A DNA stretch of 64,000 nucleotides from Methylobacterium mesophilicum SR1.6/6 (GCF_000364445.2 NZ_CP043538.1:474501-538500); one strand, 5' to 3'; counted from the first letter of the stretch, positions 25,351 through 36,299 are shown. Made by a program: numbers and translations. The notes: a model not told the origin generated them from the letters alone.

Positions 25351-26574
25351 ATGCGCTTCAAAATGGCTGAGGTTGTGACAACTGACTCAAGCCTCGCTTG
25401 GCGTCGTCTCACCGTGGCAATGGCGCTTGGCACGGTCGGCGGTGTTGGCATGTGGTCGGTCGTCGTCGTGCTCCCGGCGGTCCAGGCCGAGTTCGGGATC
25501 GATCGGGCGGCGGCCACGATGCCCTATACTCTGACCATGCTCGGCTTCGCGGTCGGCGGTCTCCTGATGGGGCGCCTCGCGGACCGCATCGGGATCGTGC
25601 CGCCTCTGATCCTCGGCACCCTCTGCCTCGCCCTGGGCTATGGGCTCAGCGCGCTCGCGACGAGCCTCTGGCAATTCGCCCTCGCGCACGGCGTGCTCGT
25701 CGGAGCGCTCGGCAGTTCGGTCGCGTTCGGTCCGCTGATGGCCGACGTGTCGCGCTGGTTCCGGCGTCGACGTGGGCTTGCCGTAGCGCTGTGCGCGTCC
25801 GGCAATTACCTCGCGGGCACACTCTGGCCACCGGTGGTGGAGCACGGAGTCCACGCTTATGGCTGGCGCGCGACGCAAGCCGGCATCGGCCTGTTCTGCC
25901 TCGCAGCAATGCTGCCACTCGCGCTGCTGATGCGCGGCCGGGCACCACCGGCACCATCGACGCGCGCAGCCGGTCGTCAAGCCGGGCTAGCGCTGTCGCC
26001 CTCGGCAATCCAGGGCCTCCTCGTCGTGGCCGGCATCGCGTGCTGCGTGGCGATGGCAATGCCGCAGGTCCACATCGTGGCTTACTGCAGCGACCTTGGA
26101 TACGGTGTCGCCCAGGGTGCGCAAATGCTGTCGCTGATGCTCGGCTTCGGCATCGTCAGCCGGATCGCCTCGGGCTTCGTCGCCGACCGGATCGGCGGTC
26201 TCGCGACCTTGCTGGCCGGTGCGCTGCTGCAGGCGGCGGCACTCGCGCTCTATCTTGCTTTCGACGACCTGACTTCGCTCTACGTGATCTCGGCACTGTT
26301 CGGCCTGTTCCAGGGCGGCATCGTGCCAGCCTACGCGATCATCGTGCGGGAGTACCTACCGGCCGAAGAAGCCGGGGCACGGATCGGTGCGGTGCTGATG
26401 GCGACGCTGGCCGGCATGGCGCTCGGCGGCTGGCTCACCGGCGTGATCTTCGATGCCACCGGGTCCTACCATGCGGCGTTCCTTAACGGGCTGGCCTGGA
26501 ACGCCGTCAACGTGGCGATCGTCCTGTGGCTGCTCCACTGCCGTCGACCGCGCACGGCGCTCGCCGCGATCTGA
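25351..26574 (+). CDS. MFS transporter
   Basis: Inner-membrane transporter of 407 residues with about twelve membrane spans. The loop between spans 2 and 3 carries GGLLMGRLADRIG, the MFS signature, and its second-half counterpart is SGFVADRIGG. The sequence MWSVVVVLPAVQAEFGIDRA and RWFRRRRGLAVALCASGNYLAG resembles the monocarboxylate/oxalate-formate-like branch. An earlier Met (MRFKMAEV) or the second Met may start translation. It is monocistronic and divergent from the flavoprotein. The substrate is not predictable. Confidence 0.88.
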   Translation: MRFKMAEVVTTDSSLAWRRLTVAMALGTVGGVGMWSVVVVLPAVQAEFGIDRAAATMPYTLTMLGFAVGGLLMGRLADRIGIVPPLILGTLCLALGYGLSALATSLWQFALAHGVLVGALGSSVAFGPLMADVSRWFRRRRGLAVALCASGNYLAGTLWPPVVEHGVHAYGWRATQAGIGLFCLAAMLPLALLMRGRAPPAPSTRAAGRQAGLALSPSAIQGLLVVAGIACCVAMAMPQVHIVAYCSDLGYGVAQGAQMLSLMLGFGIVSRIASGFVADRIGGLATLLAGALLQAAALALYLAFDDLTSLYVISALFGLFQGGIVPAYAIIVREYLPAEEAGARIGAVLMATLAGMALGGWLTGVIFDATGSYHAAFLNGLAWNAVNVAIVLWLLHCRRPRTALAAI

Positions 26575-26591
26575 TCGGTCCGAGCCGGTGC

Positions 26592-27004
26592 TTAAACCCG
26601 GGTCGCGCCATCAGCCGCGCGCGACACGCCTGGCTGGAAGAACAAGCCGGACTTCAGGCTATCCCCGATGCGGTGAGCACGATCAATCAGGATGGCTGCG
26701 ACCTCACTTGGGAAGTGGGCGCGAGCCGTTTCCTCGAACAGGCCGAGCCAGCGGGCGAAGTGGGGCGGTTGGAGCTGTTCGAGCGCGAGATGCTTGCCGA
26801 ACGGATTGCCCTTGTAGCGGCCTGTCTTGAACAAGATCGAGGACCAAAATGCCTGAATAGTCGCCATATGCTGAGCCCAACTGTGGTCGGGGATTGCTCC
26901 CGCGAAGACCGGGCCGAGCAGCGCATCGCCGCGCACGCGTGCGTAGAAGGCGTCGAGAAAGCGGACGAGGCTACCTCGTCGAGGATGGCGTCAGGCATGA
27001 TCAT
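26592..27004 (-). pseudogene. Group III truncated haemoglobin, apparently frameshifted near its start
   Basis: From about 26970 the frame reads LVRFLDAFYARVRGDALLGPVF, then HSWAQHMATIQAFWSSILF, KTGRYKGNPFGKHLAL and HFARWLGLFEETARAHF. That is the pattern of group III truncated globins, with the proximal His in HFARWL and the distal-side FW motif. No ATG exists in this frame. The family N-terminus MPDAILDE is present in another frame at 26975-26998, so a one-base slip near 26972 has split the gene; a GTG at 26934-26936 would skip the first helix. It may be a young pseudogene or a sequencing error. Confidence 0.65.
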
Positions 27005-27388
27005 GAGATGCCGGGAGGTGCTGGTCGCTTCAAGGGGAGACAGGATGCGCGTCGCGTTTTCACCAGAGCGGGAGGGGAGAGCCCGGGCGGCTGACCGTCA
27101 GCTGGTGTCCGTTTTCGGCGTCAAAGGAGTGCGCCTTCAGTGGCCGCGAAGGGCGCGAAGGGCGCGAAGCTGGATATCGGCTTTCTGACTGCGGCGCGCG
27201 GCGCGGATCGGGCTGCCTTCGCCTCGGGCGGTGAAGGGGACGGGTTCAACGGACCTATCGCCCCTGCAGTCATGACACCGCTTCGTCCGGCGCTCCAACT
27301 TGCCTCACCGCTGATCCGAGGGCACTCTGCGAAGCCACCGGCGTGAAGGGCGCATGATCTTGATGGTGCCAAGCACGAGCGATCGCGC
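27005..27388. other. Gap upstream of the peptide-type binding protein
   Basis: 384 bases with no supported gene. A short tandem of GAAGGGCGC occurs near 27147-27168. The stretch ahead of 27389 should hold the promoter of the 27389-32892 gene group. Confidence 0.4.
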
Positions 27389-28960
27389 ATGAGGCGCCGC
27401 GAGGTTCTCGCCGCACTGGCCGCCACCTCTGTCGTGCGGCCCGCGGTGGCGCAGCCCGCAAAGGTCCTGCGCTTCATTCCGGAAAGCGACGTCGCGGTCA
27501 TCGATCCGATCTGGACGACCGCGACTGTCACGCGCAACCACGGCTACCTCGTCTTCGACACCCTCTACGGCCAGACCGCGCGCTACGACTTCCAGCCGCA
27601 GATGGTGGAAGGGCATGCGATCGAGGCGGATGGCCGCCACTGGCGGCTCACCCTGCGCGAGGGCCTGCGCTTCCACGACGGCGAGCCGGTGCTGGCCCGC
27701 GACGCGGTGGCGAGCATCCGCCGGTTCGCCGCCCGCGACGCCTTCGCCCGGGCGCTGATGGAGGCCACCGACGAGCTCACCGCCGCCTCCGACCGCGACG
27801 TGGTGTTCCGCCTGAAGCGGCCCTTTCCGCTGCTGCCCGCGGCGCTCGGCAAGACCGGCACCTCAATGCCCTGCATCATGCCGGAGCGCCTGGCGAAGAC
27901 CGATCCCAACCTGCAGGTCACCGAGATGGTCGGCTCCGGGCCATTCCGCTTCAAGGCGGACGAGCGGGTCCCGGGGGCGCTCACCGTCTACGAGCGCTTC
28001 GACGGCTACCTGCCCCGCCCGGATGGCGTGGCGAGCTTCACCGCCGGGCCGAAGCGCGCGCATTACGACCGGGTCGAGTGGCGAATCGTGCCGGACGCCT
28101 CCACGGCTGCAAGCGCCCTGGCCGCCGGCGAGGTCGACTGGTGGCAGAACCCGACGCCGGACCTGCAGGGGCTGCTCCGGGCCAAGCCGCAGATCCGGCT
28201 GGAGCTGCTCGATCCAGTCGGCGGCATCGGCTGCCTGCGGTTCAACCACCTGCACCCGCCCTTCGACAATCCGGCGATCCGCCGGGCCCTGCTCGGCGCC
28301 ATCGACCAGACCGAGTTCATGAGCGCGGTCGCGGGCAACGAGCGCGCCTTGTGGAAGGACCATGTCGGCGTCTTCAGCCCCGACGCACCGATGGCGACGC
28401 GTGACGGCACCGAGGTGCTGGTGGGCCCGCGCGACTTCGGCGCGGTGAAGCGCGCCCTCACGGAAGCCGGCTACCGGGGCGAGCGCGTCGTCATGCTCGA
28501 CCCGACCGATTATCCCGCCACCCACCCGCTGGCGCTGGTCGCCGCCGAGGCGTTCCAGAAGAGCGGGCTGAACGTCGACGTCGTCGCGATGGACTGGGGC
28601 ACCCTGGTGCAGCGCCGGGCGAGCCGTCAGCCCCCAGACAAGGGCGGCTGGAGTACCTTCGTCACTTACCTGAACGGCACCAACAACTTCGATCCCGCCG
28701 GCCAGCTCGGCATCCGCGGCAACGGCGATCAAGCGTGGTTCGGCTGGCCCCGGGCCCCGCGGCTGGAGGAGCTGCGCGCGCAATGGTTCGCCGCGCCCGA
28801 TGCCGCCGCCCAGAAGGCGATCTGCACCGAGATCCAGCGGCAGTTCTTCATCGACGTGCCGTACCTGCCGCTCGGCGCCTACTACGAGGCGACGGCCTAT
28901 CGCGGGCTGACCGGCCTGCGCACCGGCTTCCCGCAATTCTACGATGTCCGGCCGGCCTGA
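27389..28960 (+). CDS. Peptide/nickel-type ABC transporter substrate-binding protein (SBP_bac_5)
   Basis: Periplasmic receptor of 523 residues with signal MRREVLAALAATSVVRPAVAQ. Family blocks are LVFDTLYGQTARYDFQPQMVEG, WRLTLREGLRFHDGEPVLARDAV, MVGSGPFRFKADERVPGA and GCLRFNHLHPPFDNPAIRRALL. It is followed after 13 bases by an M81 metallopeptidase gene, then a serine hydrolase and an M20 hydrolase, suggesting uptake and cleavage of peptides or amide compounds. No permease or ATPase gene is in the group, so the transporter is either elsewhere or lost. Confidence 0.9.
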   Translation: MRRREVLAALAATSVVRPAVAQPAKVLRFIPESDVAVIDPIWTTATVTRNHGYLVFDTLYGQTARYDFQPQMVEGHAIEADGRHWRLTLREGLRFHDGEPVLARDAVASIRRFAARDAFARALMEATDELTAASDRDVVFRLKRPFPLLPAALGKTGTSMPCIMPERLAKTDPNLQVTEMVGSGPFRFKADERVPGALTVYERFDGYLPRPDGVASFTAGPKRAHYDRVEWRIVPDASTAASALAAGEVDWWQNPTPDLQGLLRAKPQIRLELLDPVGGIGCLRFNHLHPPFDNPAIRRALLGAIDQTEFMSAVAGNERALWKDHVGVFSPDAPMATRDGTEVLVGPRDFGAVKRALTEAGYRGERVVMLDPTDYPATHPLALVAAEAFQKSGLNVDVVAMDWGTLVQRRASRQPPDKGGWSTFVTYLNGTNNFDPAGQLGIRGNGDQAWFGWPRAPRLEELRAQWFAAPDAAAQKAICTEIQRQFFIDVPYLPLGAYYEATAYRGLTGLRTGFPQFYDVRPA

Positions 28961-28973
28961 GGAGACGCAGTCG

Positions 28974-30473
28974 ATGCGCATCGCCGTGCTCCAGTTCACC
29001 CACGAGACCGTGACATTCCTGCCGAACGACACGACCCGCGACGACTTCGTCTATCCGGGCTCCCCGGCAAGCGGCGAGGCGCTGCTCGCCACCGACCCGA
29101 AGGGCTACATGGGCGGTTTCGTCCAGGTCGCCCGGGAATACGAGGGGGTCGACCTCGTCGGCCTCACCGCGCCGCTCTGGCCGCGCACCGGGATCGGCTC
29201 AGGCTGGGTGACGCAGGACGCGTTCGAACATTTCCTCGGGGTGATGCTGGCGGAGCTGGAGGCGGGGGCACAGTTCGACGGGGTTTACCTCGCGCTGCAC
29301 GGGGCGATGGCGGTGCGCGGAGTGCCACGCCCCGAGGCCGAGATCGCGCGGCGGGTGCGGGCCATTGTAGGGCCGGACGTGCCCATCGCGGCGACCTTCG
29401 ACCCGCACGGCAACGAGGATGCGGAGTTCCTGCACCACGCCGACCTAGCCTTCGCGGTGAAGTACTTCCCGCATTACGACATGCATCTCCAGGGACAGCG
29501 TGCGGCGCGGATGCTGGTGCGGACGATCCGCGGCAGCTTCCGGCCGGCGCACCGGACGATTTCCATCCCGATCCTCGCCCCGACCGTGGTGATGTGGACC
29601 GGTGCCTCTCCCTGGTCCGACCTGGTGCAGCGCGCCCTGGTCTGGGAGGCGCGGGAGCCCGACGTCTTCGTCAACGTGTTCTTCGGCTTCCCCTGGTCGG
29701 ACGTGCCGGATGCCGGCATGGCGGTCCAGGTCCTGACGAACGGCGATCCCGATCTCGCCGACCGAGTCGCCCGCGACATGGCGGCCTGGACGTGGCGGCA
29801 CCGCGCGGCCTTGGTGTCGAGCGTCGCGATCCACCCGATGCGGGACGGCGTCGCCAAGGCCTCCGAGGCCGTGCGGTTGGGCGAGGCGCCGGTCGTGCTC
29901 GCCGATTACAGCGACCGCTCGGGCCGGGCGACCTGGCTCCTCACCGAGGTGCTGGCCCAGGGGCTGGAGCGCACGCTGATCGCCACGGTCGCCTCGCCCG
30001 CGCTCCTGGACCGGCTATTGGCCGGGGGCGTGAAGGCCGGCGATCCGTTCGACGCGGAGGTCGGCGGCCCCATGGGCGATGAGACGGAGCCCTCGGCGGG
30101 TATCCCGGTCCGCGTCACCGGGACGGTGCAGGCCGTCGTCGAGGGCACGACCGGCCGGGGTGCCGGCACGTGGCTCAGCGTCGCCTTCGGCCGGGGCAAC
30201 TTGCTGGTCCTCAGCCCCTTCCTTGTCCAGATCATGGAGCCCGCGGAACTCTGGGACCTCGGCCTCACGCCGGAGGATTTCGACGTGGTGGCGATCAAGT
30301 CCCGGGTCCATTTCCGCCGGGGTTTCGACGACGGCGGCTATGCGAAAACGATCCTGCTGGTCGAGCCGCCCGAGCCGTTCGTCGGGACGGTGCATCTCGA
30401 CGCCCTGCCCTACCGGCACCTGAAGCCCGGCGACTTCTATCCCTACGGCGAGCCCGCCTTCGACGTCGGATAG
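28974..30473 (+). CDS. M81-family metallopeptidase (MlrC-like, microcystinase C family)
   Basis: 499 residues. It begins MRIAVLQFTHETVTFLPN, the usual opening of the M81 family. It carries GVYLALHGAMAV, ATFDPHGNEDAEF (Asp and His of DPH as likely zinc ligands) and PHYDMHLQGQRAA (His). The C-terminal domain has VRVTGTVQAVVEG and VAIKSRVHFRRGFDD. MlrC of sphingomonads completes microcystin breakdown, while most M81 proteins in proteobacteria have unknown amide substrates. The start at 28974 is 13 bases after the binding-protein stop, with GGAG upstream. It is likely cytoplasmic, as no signal peptide is seen. Confidence 0.88.
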   Translation: MRIAVLQFTHETVTFLPNDTTRDDFVYPGSPASGEALLATDPKGYMGGFVQVAREYEGVDLVGLTAPLWPRTGIGSGWVTQDAFEHFLGVMLAELEAGAQFDGVYLALHGAMAVRGVPRPEAEIARRVRAIVGPDVPIAATFDPHGNEDAEFLHHADLAFAVKYFPHYDMHLQGQRAARMLVRTIRGSFRPAHRTISIPILAPTVVMWTGASPWSDLVQRALVWEAREPDVFVNVFFGFPWSDVPDAGMAVQVLTNGDPDLADRVARDMAAWTWRHRAALVSSVAIHPMRDGVAKASEAVRLGEAPVVLADYSDRSGRATWLLTEVLAQGLERTLIATVASPALLDRLLAGGVKAGDPFDAEVGGPMGDETEPSAGIPVRVTGTVQAVVEGTTGRGAGTWLSVAFGRGNLLVLSPFLVQIMEPAELWDLGLTPEDFDVVAIKSRVHFRRGFDDGGYAKTILLVEPPEPFVGTVHLDALPYRHLKPGDFYPYGEPAFDVG

Positions 30474-30506
30474 CGCAGGGTCCCCGGCGATGCCGTCGCG
30501 GCGGCC

Positions 30507-31685
30507 ATGCGCTACATCGTGGCCATGCCGAACGCGCCGGTCTTTTCCCTCCCCCGCCTCGATCGCCTCGGCGACCGCTTGGTCGCCGATGTCGCGAGCG
30601 GTGCGATCGCGGGGGTCGACCTGCTCGTCGGCGACACCGACGGCGACATCTGGCGGCGCACCGTCGGCTTCCAGGACAGCGTTGCGGGCATCGCCCTCGA
30701 GCCAGACGCGCTCTGGCGGATCTATTCGATGACCAAGGTCGTCGTCTCGGTCGCTGCCTTGGTCCTCGCCGAGCACGGCGCCCTGCGCCTGGACCAGCCG
30801 GTCGCGGACTTCATCCCCGCTTTCGGGCGCCTTGGCGTGCTGGATCCGGAGGGCAGCGTCGCGCCCCCTCAGACCGCACCGACCGTTCAGGATCTCCTCC
30901 GCCACACGGCTGGGATCGCCTACGGCTATCTCGGCGACGGACCGACGCGGCGGGCCTATGAGGCCGACGGCCTGCTCGCCGAGGATCTCGACAACGAAGC
31001 CTTCGCGGCGCGGATCGCCCGCCTGCCGCTGGAGCACGAGCCCGGGACGGTCTGGCACTACTCGCACGCCACCGACGTGCTCGGCCGCGTCCTGGAGGTG
31101 GCAGGCGGCGCGGATCTGCAGGGCGTCCTCGACGCGACCCTCCTCACGCCCCTCGGCCTCGCCGATACCCGGTTCCGGATCCCGACGGCCTGGGCTTCGC
31201 GCGTCGCTGAGCCGCTGCCACAGGCGCCTGGGCAACGGCCGGCCTTCCACGACCCGACCGAGCCGCGGCGCAGCCAGCGAGGCAACGGCGGCCTTGTGTC
31301 GAGCACCGCGGATTATGCCCGCTTCCTGCGCATGCTGCTGGCCGGCGGCGCCCTCGACGGCGTGCGGATCCTGGCCCCGGCGAGCGTGCGGCTCATGACC
31401 TCGGATCATCTCGGGACGGCGATCGCGAAGGGCGCCTACTATCCGCCGGGGCCGGGCTACGGCTTCGGGCTGGGAGTGGCGGTCCGTCTCGCGGCCGGCG
31501 AGGCGCCGGTTCCGGGCAGCGTCGGCGACTGGTTCTGGAGCGGCGTCGGCGGCACCTACTTCTGGGTCGATCCGGCGGCGGGCTTCTTCGCCCTGCTGAT
31601 GATGCAGACGTCATCGGCCGCGCAGCGCCAGCATTACCGCACGTTGGCCCGCGCCATGGTCTACGCCGCGCTCGACGTCGCCTGA
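30507..31685 (+). CDS. Serine hydrolase of the beta-lactamase/class C family
   Basis: 392 residues. The nucleophile motif is SMTK (YSMTKVVVSVAALVLAEHG), the second motif YSHAT takes the place of the YxN of class C enzymes, and a late SGVGGTYFWVD block may be the third. There is no clear signal peptide, so it is probably a cytoplasmic esterase or peptidase. The start could also be MPNAPVFSL at 30525. It lies 33 bases after the MlrC-like gene. MlrB of the microcystin pathway also belongs to this hydrolase superfamily, so the pairing is suggestive, not proof. Confidence 0.88.
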   Translation: MRYIVAMPNAPVFSLPRLDRLGDRLVADVASGAIAGVDLLVGDTDGDIWRRTVGFQDSVAGIALEPDALWRIYSMTKVVVSVAALVLAEHGALRLDQPVADFIPAFGRLGVLDPEGSVAPPQTAPTVQDLLRHTAGIAYGYLGDGPTRRAYEADGLLAEDLDNEAFAARIARLPLEHEPGTVWHYSHATDVLGRVLEVAGGADLQGVLDATLLTPLGLADTRFRIPTAWASRVAEPLPQAPGQRPAFHDPTEPRRSQRGNGGLVSSTADYARFLRMLLAGGALDGVRILAPASVRLMTSDHLGTAIAKGAYYPPGPGYGFGLGVAVRLAAGEAPVPGSVGDWFWSGVGGTYFWVDPAAGFFALLMMQTSSAAQRQHYRTLARAMVYAALDVA

Positions 31686-31776
31686 GAAGGATGCCGTTGC
31701 GGCGTCTCACCTCTGCTCTTTGGCGAGACTGCGACGTCGTTATGATCGCGGCGTCCACGCCGTCCAGGATCACGCG

Positions 31777-32892
31777 ATGTCGTCTCCGCTCTCAGAAGTT
31801 GTCGCTTTGGCCTCGCGGTTGATCGCGCTCGACACCCGCAGCAGCCGCAGCAATCGCGGACTCGCCAATTTGATCGTCAGCGAGCTGCCGGAATTTGCGG
31901 TCGAGCGGCTGGACTTTATCGACTCGGAGGGCGTCGAGAAGACCGCGCTCGTCGCCCTGCGCGGCGAGGCCCGCGGCTGCCTCGCCTTCTCGGCGCACAT
32001 GGACACGGTGCCGCCGGTCGGCTGGGCGCGCGATCCGTTCGAACCTGCCGTCCAGAACAATCGGCTCTACGGTCTGGGGAGTTGCGACATGAAGGGGCCG
32101 ATGGCCGCGGCCATCGTCGCCATCCGCAGCCTGCCCGCCGACCGCGCCGCGATGCTGCTGCTGACGTGCGACGAGGAGACGACCAAGGCCGGCGCTCGGC
32201 GCATCGTCGCCGAGAGCCGGATGCTCAAGGCTCACCCACCCGCCGGCATCCTCGTCGCCGAACCGACGGGCCTGCGTCCCCTGCGCGGGCATCGCTCCGA
32301 CGTGCAGTTCACTGCAACGGCCCGCGGTATCCAGGCCCATTCCTCGACCGCGGACGGACTGAATGCCAACATCGCCCTGATCCCGTTCCTGTCCGAGATG
32401 CGGGACATCTACCTCGCCCTGCGCGCCGATCCACGACTCCAGGATCCGAGCTACGCGCCGCCCTGGTGCGATCTCAACATCATCGTCGACAACCACGGCA
32501 CGGCGACCAACATCACAGCGCCGCTGGCGACCTGCCGGATGAAGTTCCGGTACTCGAAGGCGATCGATCCGGTGTGGGTCATCGAGCGCGTCGAGACGGC
32601 CGCGCGCCGTCAGGGCCTGGACCTCGTCGTACGTCAGGAGGGTACGCCGCCCGAACTGGCCATCGAACATCCCCTGGTGCAGTTGGCCGCTTCCGTCACA
32701 GCGGCCTCGCCCGATGTCGGCGCGTTCGGCAGTGATGGCTCGCAGTTCGCCATGGTGGCGCCGACGTTGATCCTCGGTCCGGGTTCCATGGAGCAGGCGC
32801 ACAAGCCGGAAGAGTTCATCGACCTGGAGCAGCTTGAACGATCGATCGCGATCTTTAAACAACTGGCCACCGCGGTGCCCATGGCCGCCTGA
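31777..32892 (+). CDS. M20-family hydrolase (ArgE/DapE/carboxypeptidase G2 group)
   Basis: 371 residues with the two-zinc set: SAHMDTVPP (His), GSCDMKGPMA (bridging Asp), TCDEETTKAG (catalytic and ligand Glu), VAEPTGLRP, and the C-terminal HKPEEF (His). The dimerisation lid sits between (VQFTATARGIQAHSSTADG). The start MSSPLSEVVALASRL at 31777 gives the usual N-terminus. It is last in the group with binding protein, M81 peptidase and serine hydrolase; the substrate is probably an N-acylated amino acid or small peptide. Confidence 0.9.
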   Translation: MSSPLSEVVALASRLIALDTRSSRSNRGLANLIVSELPEFAVERLDFIDSEGVEKTALVALRGEARGCLAFSAHMDTVPPVGWARDPFEPAVQNNRLYGLGSCDMKGPMAAAIVAIRSLPADRAAMLLLTCDEETTKAGARRIVAESRMLKAHPPAGILVAEPTGLRPLRGHRSDVQFTATARGIQAHSSTADGLNANIALIPFLSEMRDIYLALRADPRLQDPSYAPPWCDLNIIVDNHGTATNITAPLATCRMKFRYSKAIDPVWVIERVETAARRQGLDLVVRQEGTPPELAIEHPLVQLAASVTAASPDVGAFGSDGSQFAMVAPTLILGPGSMEQAHKPEEFIDLEQLERSIAIFKQLATAVPMAA

Positions 32893-32964
32893 TAGCCGTC
32901 AAATCTCGCAGTGCTGGACAAACAAGCGGCCCAGCTTCGCTCCAATGATCGGCTTTGAGGTGCC

Positions 32965-33010
32965 GCCGCCGGAAAGGCGGACGCGAGCCTATCGACCCAT
33001 ATCTATCATG
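32965..33010 (+). repeat. Dispersed intergenic repeat, partial copy B
   Basis: CCGCCGGAAAGGCGGACGC followed by GCCTATCGACCC matches the right half of copies at 9531, 36089 and 39012. The rest of the gap 32893-33196 shows no gene and is where GC content falls towards the AT-rich binding-protein gene. Confidence 0.5.
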
Positions 33011-33196
33011 TGGAGCGTCCCTAGTACCGCTCGAAAGCAGGTCCTTATTTGCTGTCTGATTACCACGACGGGAGTTGGCAAACCGTAATCGGCTCGCGAC
33101 CCCAAAGCCACCCGTCAGCGCTGAGCCGTATCTGGCAACCTCAGGCGATTTTCGATACATTCTCGGACATTGCTTTGCATTGATTTGCGAGGGGCA

Positions 33197-34177
33197 ATGC
33201 TGCGGAGAGCTTTTCTCTCAAGTGCTGCTGCCGGCTTGGGGGCAAATGCGCTCATCCCTGCTGCGCTGGCTCAGGGTCACATCCCCCGGATCGGACTGCT
33301 TTGGCATGCAGCCGGGCCAGAGCAAGAAGCGCTATACATGGACGCTCTCCGTCAGGGCCTCACTGACTACGGACATATCGAGGGCAAGAACATAATAGTC
33401 GAACATCGATTTCCAGCGGAATTACCGGAAAATTTCCGGGATATGGCCGCCGATCTTGCGTCAAAAAATATGGATATCTTGATCGGCGCGGGACTGAATT
33501 CGGCTCTCGCGCTTCAGAAAGCGACAACGAAAACCCCAATAATATTTATCGCGGCATTCGATCCGGTCGGACGCGGCTTGGTCAGTAGCATTTCGCACCC
33601 CGAAAAGAACATCACGGGTTTAGAATTTCCCGATTTAATTGAAAAGCGCCTCGAATTTATACGGGAGGCCATACCAAGCATCCTCCGTGCAAAAATTATG
33701 ATAAACACCGAGACCGTCGGCGCAGATCAATATGTGGAACGGGTAAAATTCGAAACGCGCGACCTAGGTTTGAATATTGAACCCCTTGAAATACACGGTG
33801 TCGCAAATTTCGAAGCGGCATTTGCTGGGGTACAGCAGGACGGTCATACCTGCATTGCGGCAAACCCCGATCCACTTTTCGTCGTTCAAAGGAGACGCAT
33901 CGCCACACTCGCACTACAGCAGCGATTGCCGTCCATCTTCCATAATGAGCTTTACGTTAAAGATGGCGCTCTGATGTCATACGGCACGAGTATTCCGGAC
34001 ATATTTCGCAGGGCCGGAAGCTATATCGATAGATTGATAAAAGGCGTGAAGGTGCGCGACATCCCGGTGGAACAGCCAAGTATATACAGAGTCGTTATAA
34101 ATCTCAGAACCAGAGATCAGCTAAATATAAAGATCTCAGACAGCGTCTTGGCTCGAGCTGACGAATACGTCGATTAG
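33197..34177 (+). CDS. AT-rich orphan ABC-type substrate-binding protein (ABC_sub_bind family)
   Basis: 326 residues from MLRRAFLSSAAAGLGANAL, a twin-arginine-free export signal ending ALAQG. Family blocks are RIGLLWHAAGPEQEALYMDALRQ, ENFRDMAADLASKNMDILI, TPIIFIAAFDPVGRGLV and NITGLEFPDL. No permease or ATPase is nearby. From about 33400 to 34180 its codons are far richer in A and T than all neighbours (AAAATTATG, AATATA), pointing to recent transfer. Repeat copy B lies upstream and a broken kinase downstream, so this stretch looks like an acquired island. Confidence 0.85.
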   Translation: MLRRAFLSSAAAGLGANALIPAALAQGHIPRIGLLWHAAGPEQEALYMDALRQGLTDYGHIEGKNIIVEHRFPAELPENFRDMAADLASKNMDILIGAGLNSALALQKATTKTPIIFIAAFDPVGRGLVSSISHPEKNITGLEFPDLIEKRLEFIREAIPSILRAKIMINTETVGADQYVERVKFETRDLGLNIEPLEIHGVANFEAAFAGVQQDGHTCIAANPDPLFVVQRRRIATLALQQRLPSIFHNELYVKDGALMSYGTSIPDIFRRAGSYIDRLIKGVKVRDIPVEQPSIYRVVINLRTRDQLNIKISDSVLARADEYVD

Positions 34178-34341
34178 TGCCGCCGCGATCCGGTACGTTA
34201 AAAATTCAAAATAGGGCATCAATTTTTGAGTCATTCGGAGGTGATTAAGTTGATGCTCTGCAGACCGCAAAGGGCGGAACTGCATTGTGACCGGCTCTTC
34301 GAGAAGCGCACCACCCCAGCAGTTGGGGACGCCATCAGAGC

Positions 34342-35814
<1,473 letters not shown>

Positions 35815-36299
35815 CGGATCACGTCTTCCCGTGAATCGGGTCGAAGACAGGATTTCCGCTAAACGCCCCGACCCACTAACGAGAGGTCGAACGGGCCTGG
35901 TTGCCGACGCTCGATTGGTCTGGCCGCGTTCGAATCCTGCGGGACCAATGTCGGGTCAAAAATTTGCTAGGAAACGATGTCCGCTTAAATGCTTTGTCCG
36001 AAAGCTGACCGACCGAGATCTCTTCAACCCAGCCGCTCAGAGGCGGCCGCCGACCCGACCGGCGTTGGCCGTCAGGGGGCGTGCGCCCCTACGGTTCGGC
36101 GCGTGCTGAGGACCCGGCGTGACGTAGTGTGGCTGAAAGCCGCTTGTCTGCTTCAGAGAGAATCGCCTCGAAAAGCGGACGTCCTCCTATCGACCCGATG
36201 CGGTCGCCCGAACTGCCGTCGAGGCTCCTCTATAGCGGTCGTTCGCCGGGCCTCTGTCGACTTCGGATCGGGATGGCAAGCGGTTCTTGCCCGACGGCA
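35815..36299. other. Gap with repeat copy C and a tRNA-like fragment
   Basis: 485 bases without a supported gene. TTCGAATCCTGCGGGACCA at about 35929-35947 resembles the T-loop and 3' end of a tRNA, but no matching 5' part is present. ATGTCCGCTT at 35975 is a short block seen in other gaps. Confidence 0.4.
36089..36205 (+). repeat. Dispersed intergenic repeat, copy C
   Basis: It contains GGTTCGGCGCGTGCTGAGGA, GCGTGACGTAGTGTGGCTGA, a CTGCTTCAGAG block, GAAAAGCGGACGTCCTCC and TATCGACCCGATG. It aligns in order with copy A at 9531-9645 across about 115 bases. Confidence 0.6.

Noticed and set aside
27140..27346. Small plus-strand frame with KGAKGAK
   Set aside because: Driven by a short tandem of GAAGGGCGC, without a ribosome site or recognisable fold.
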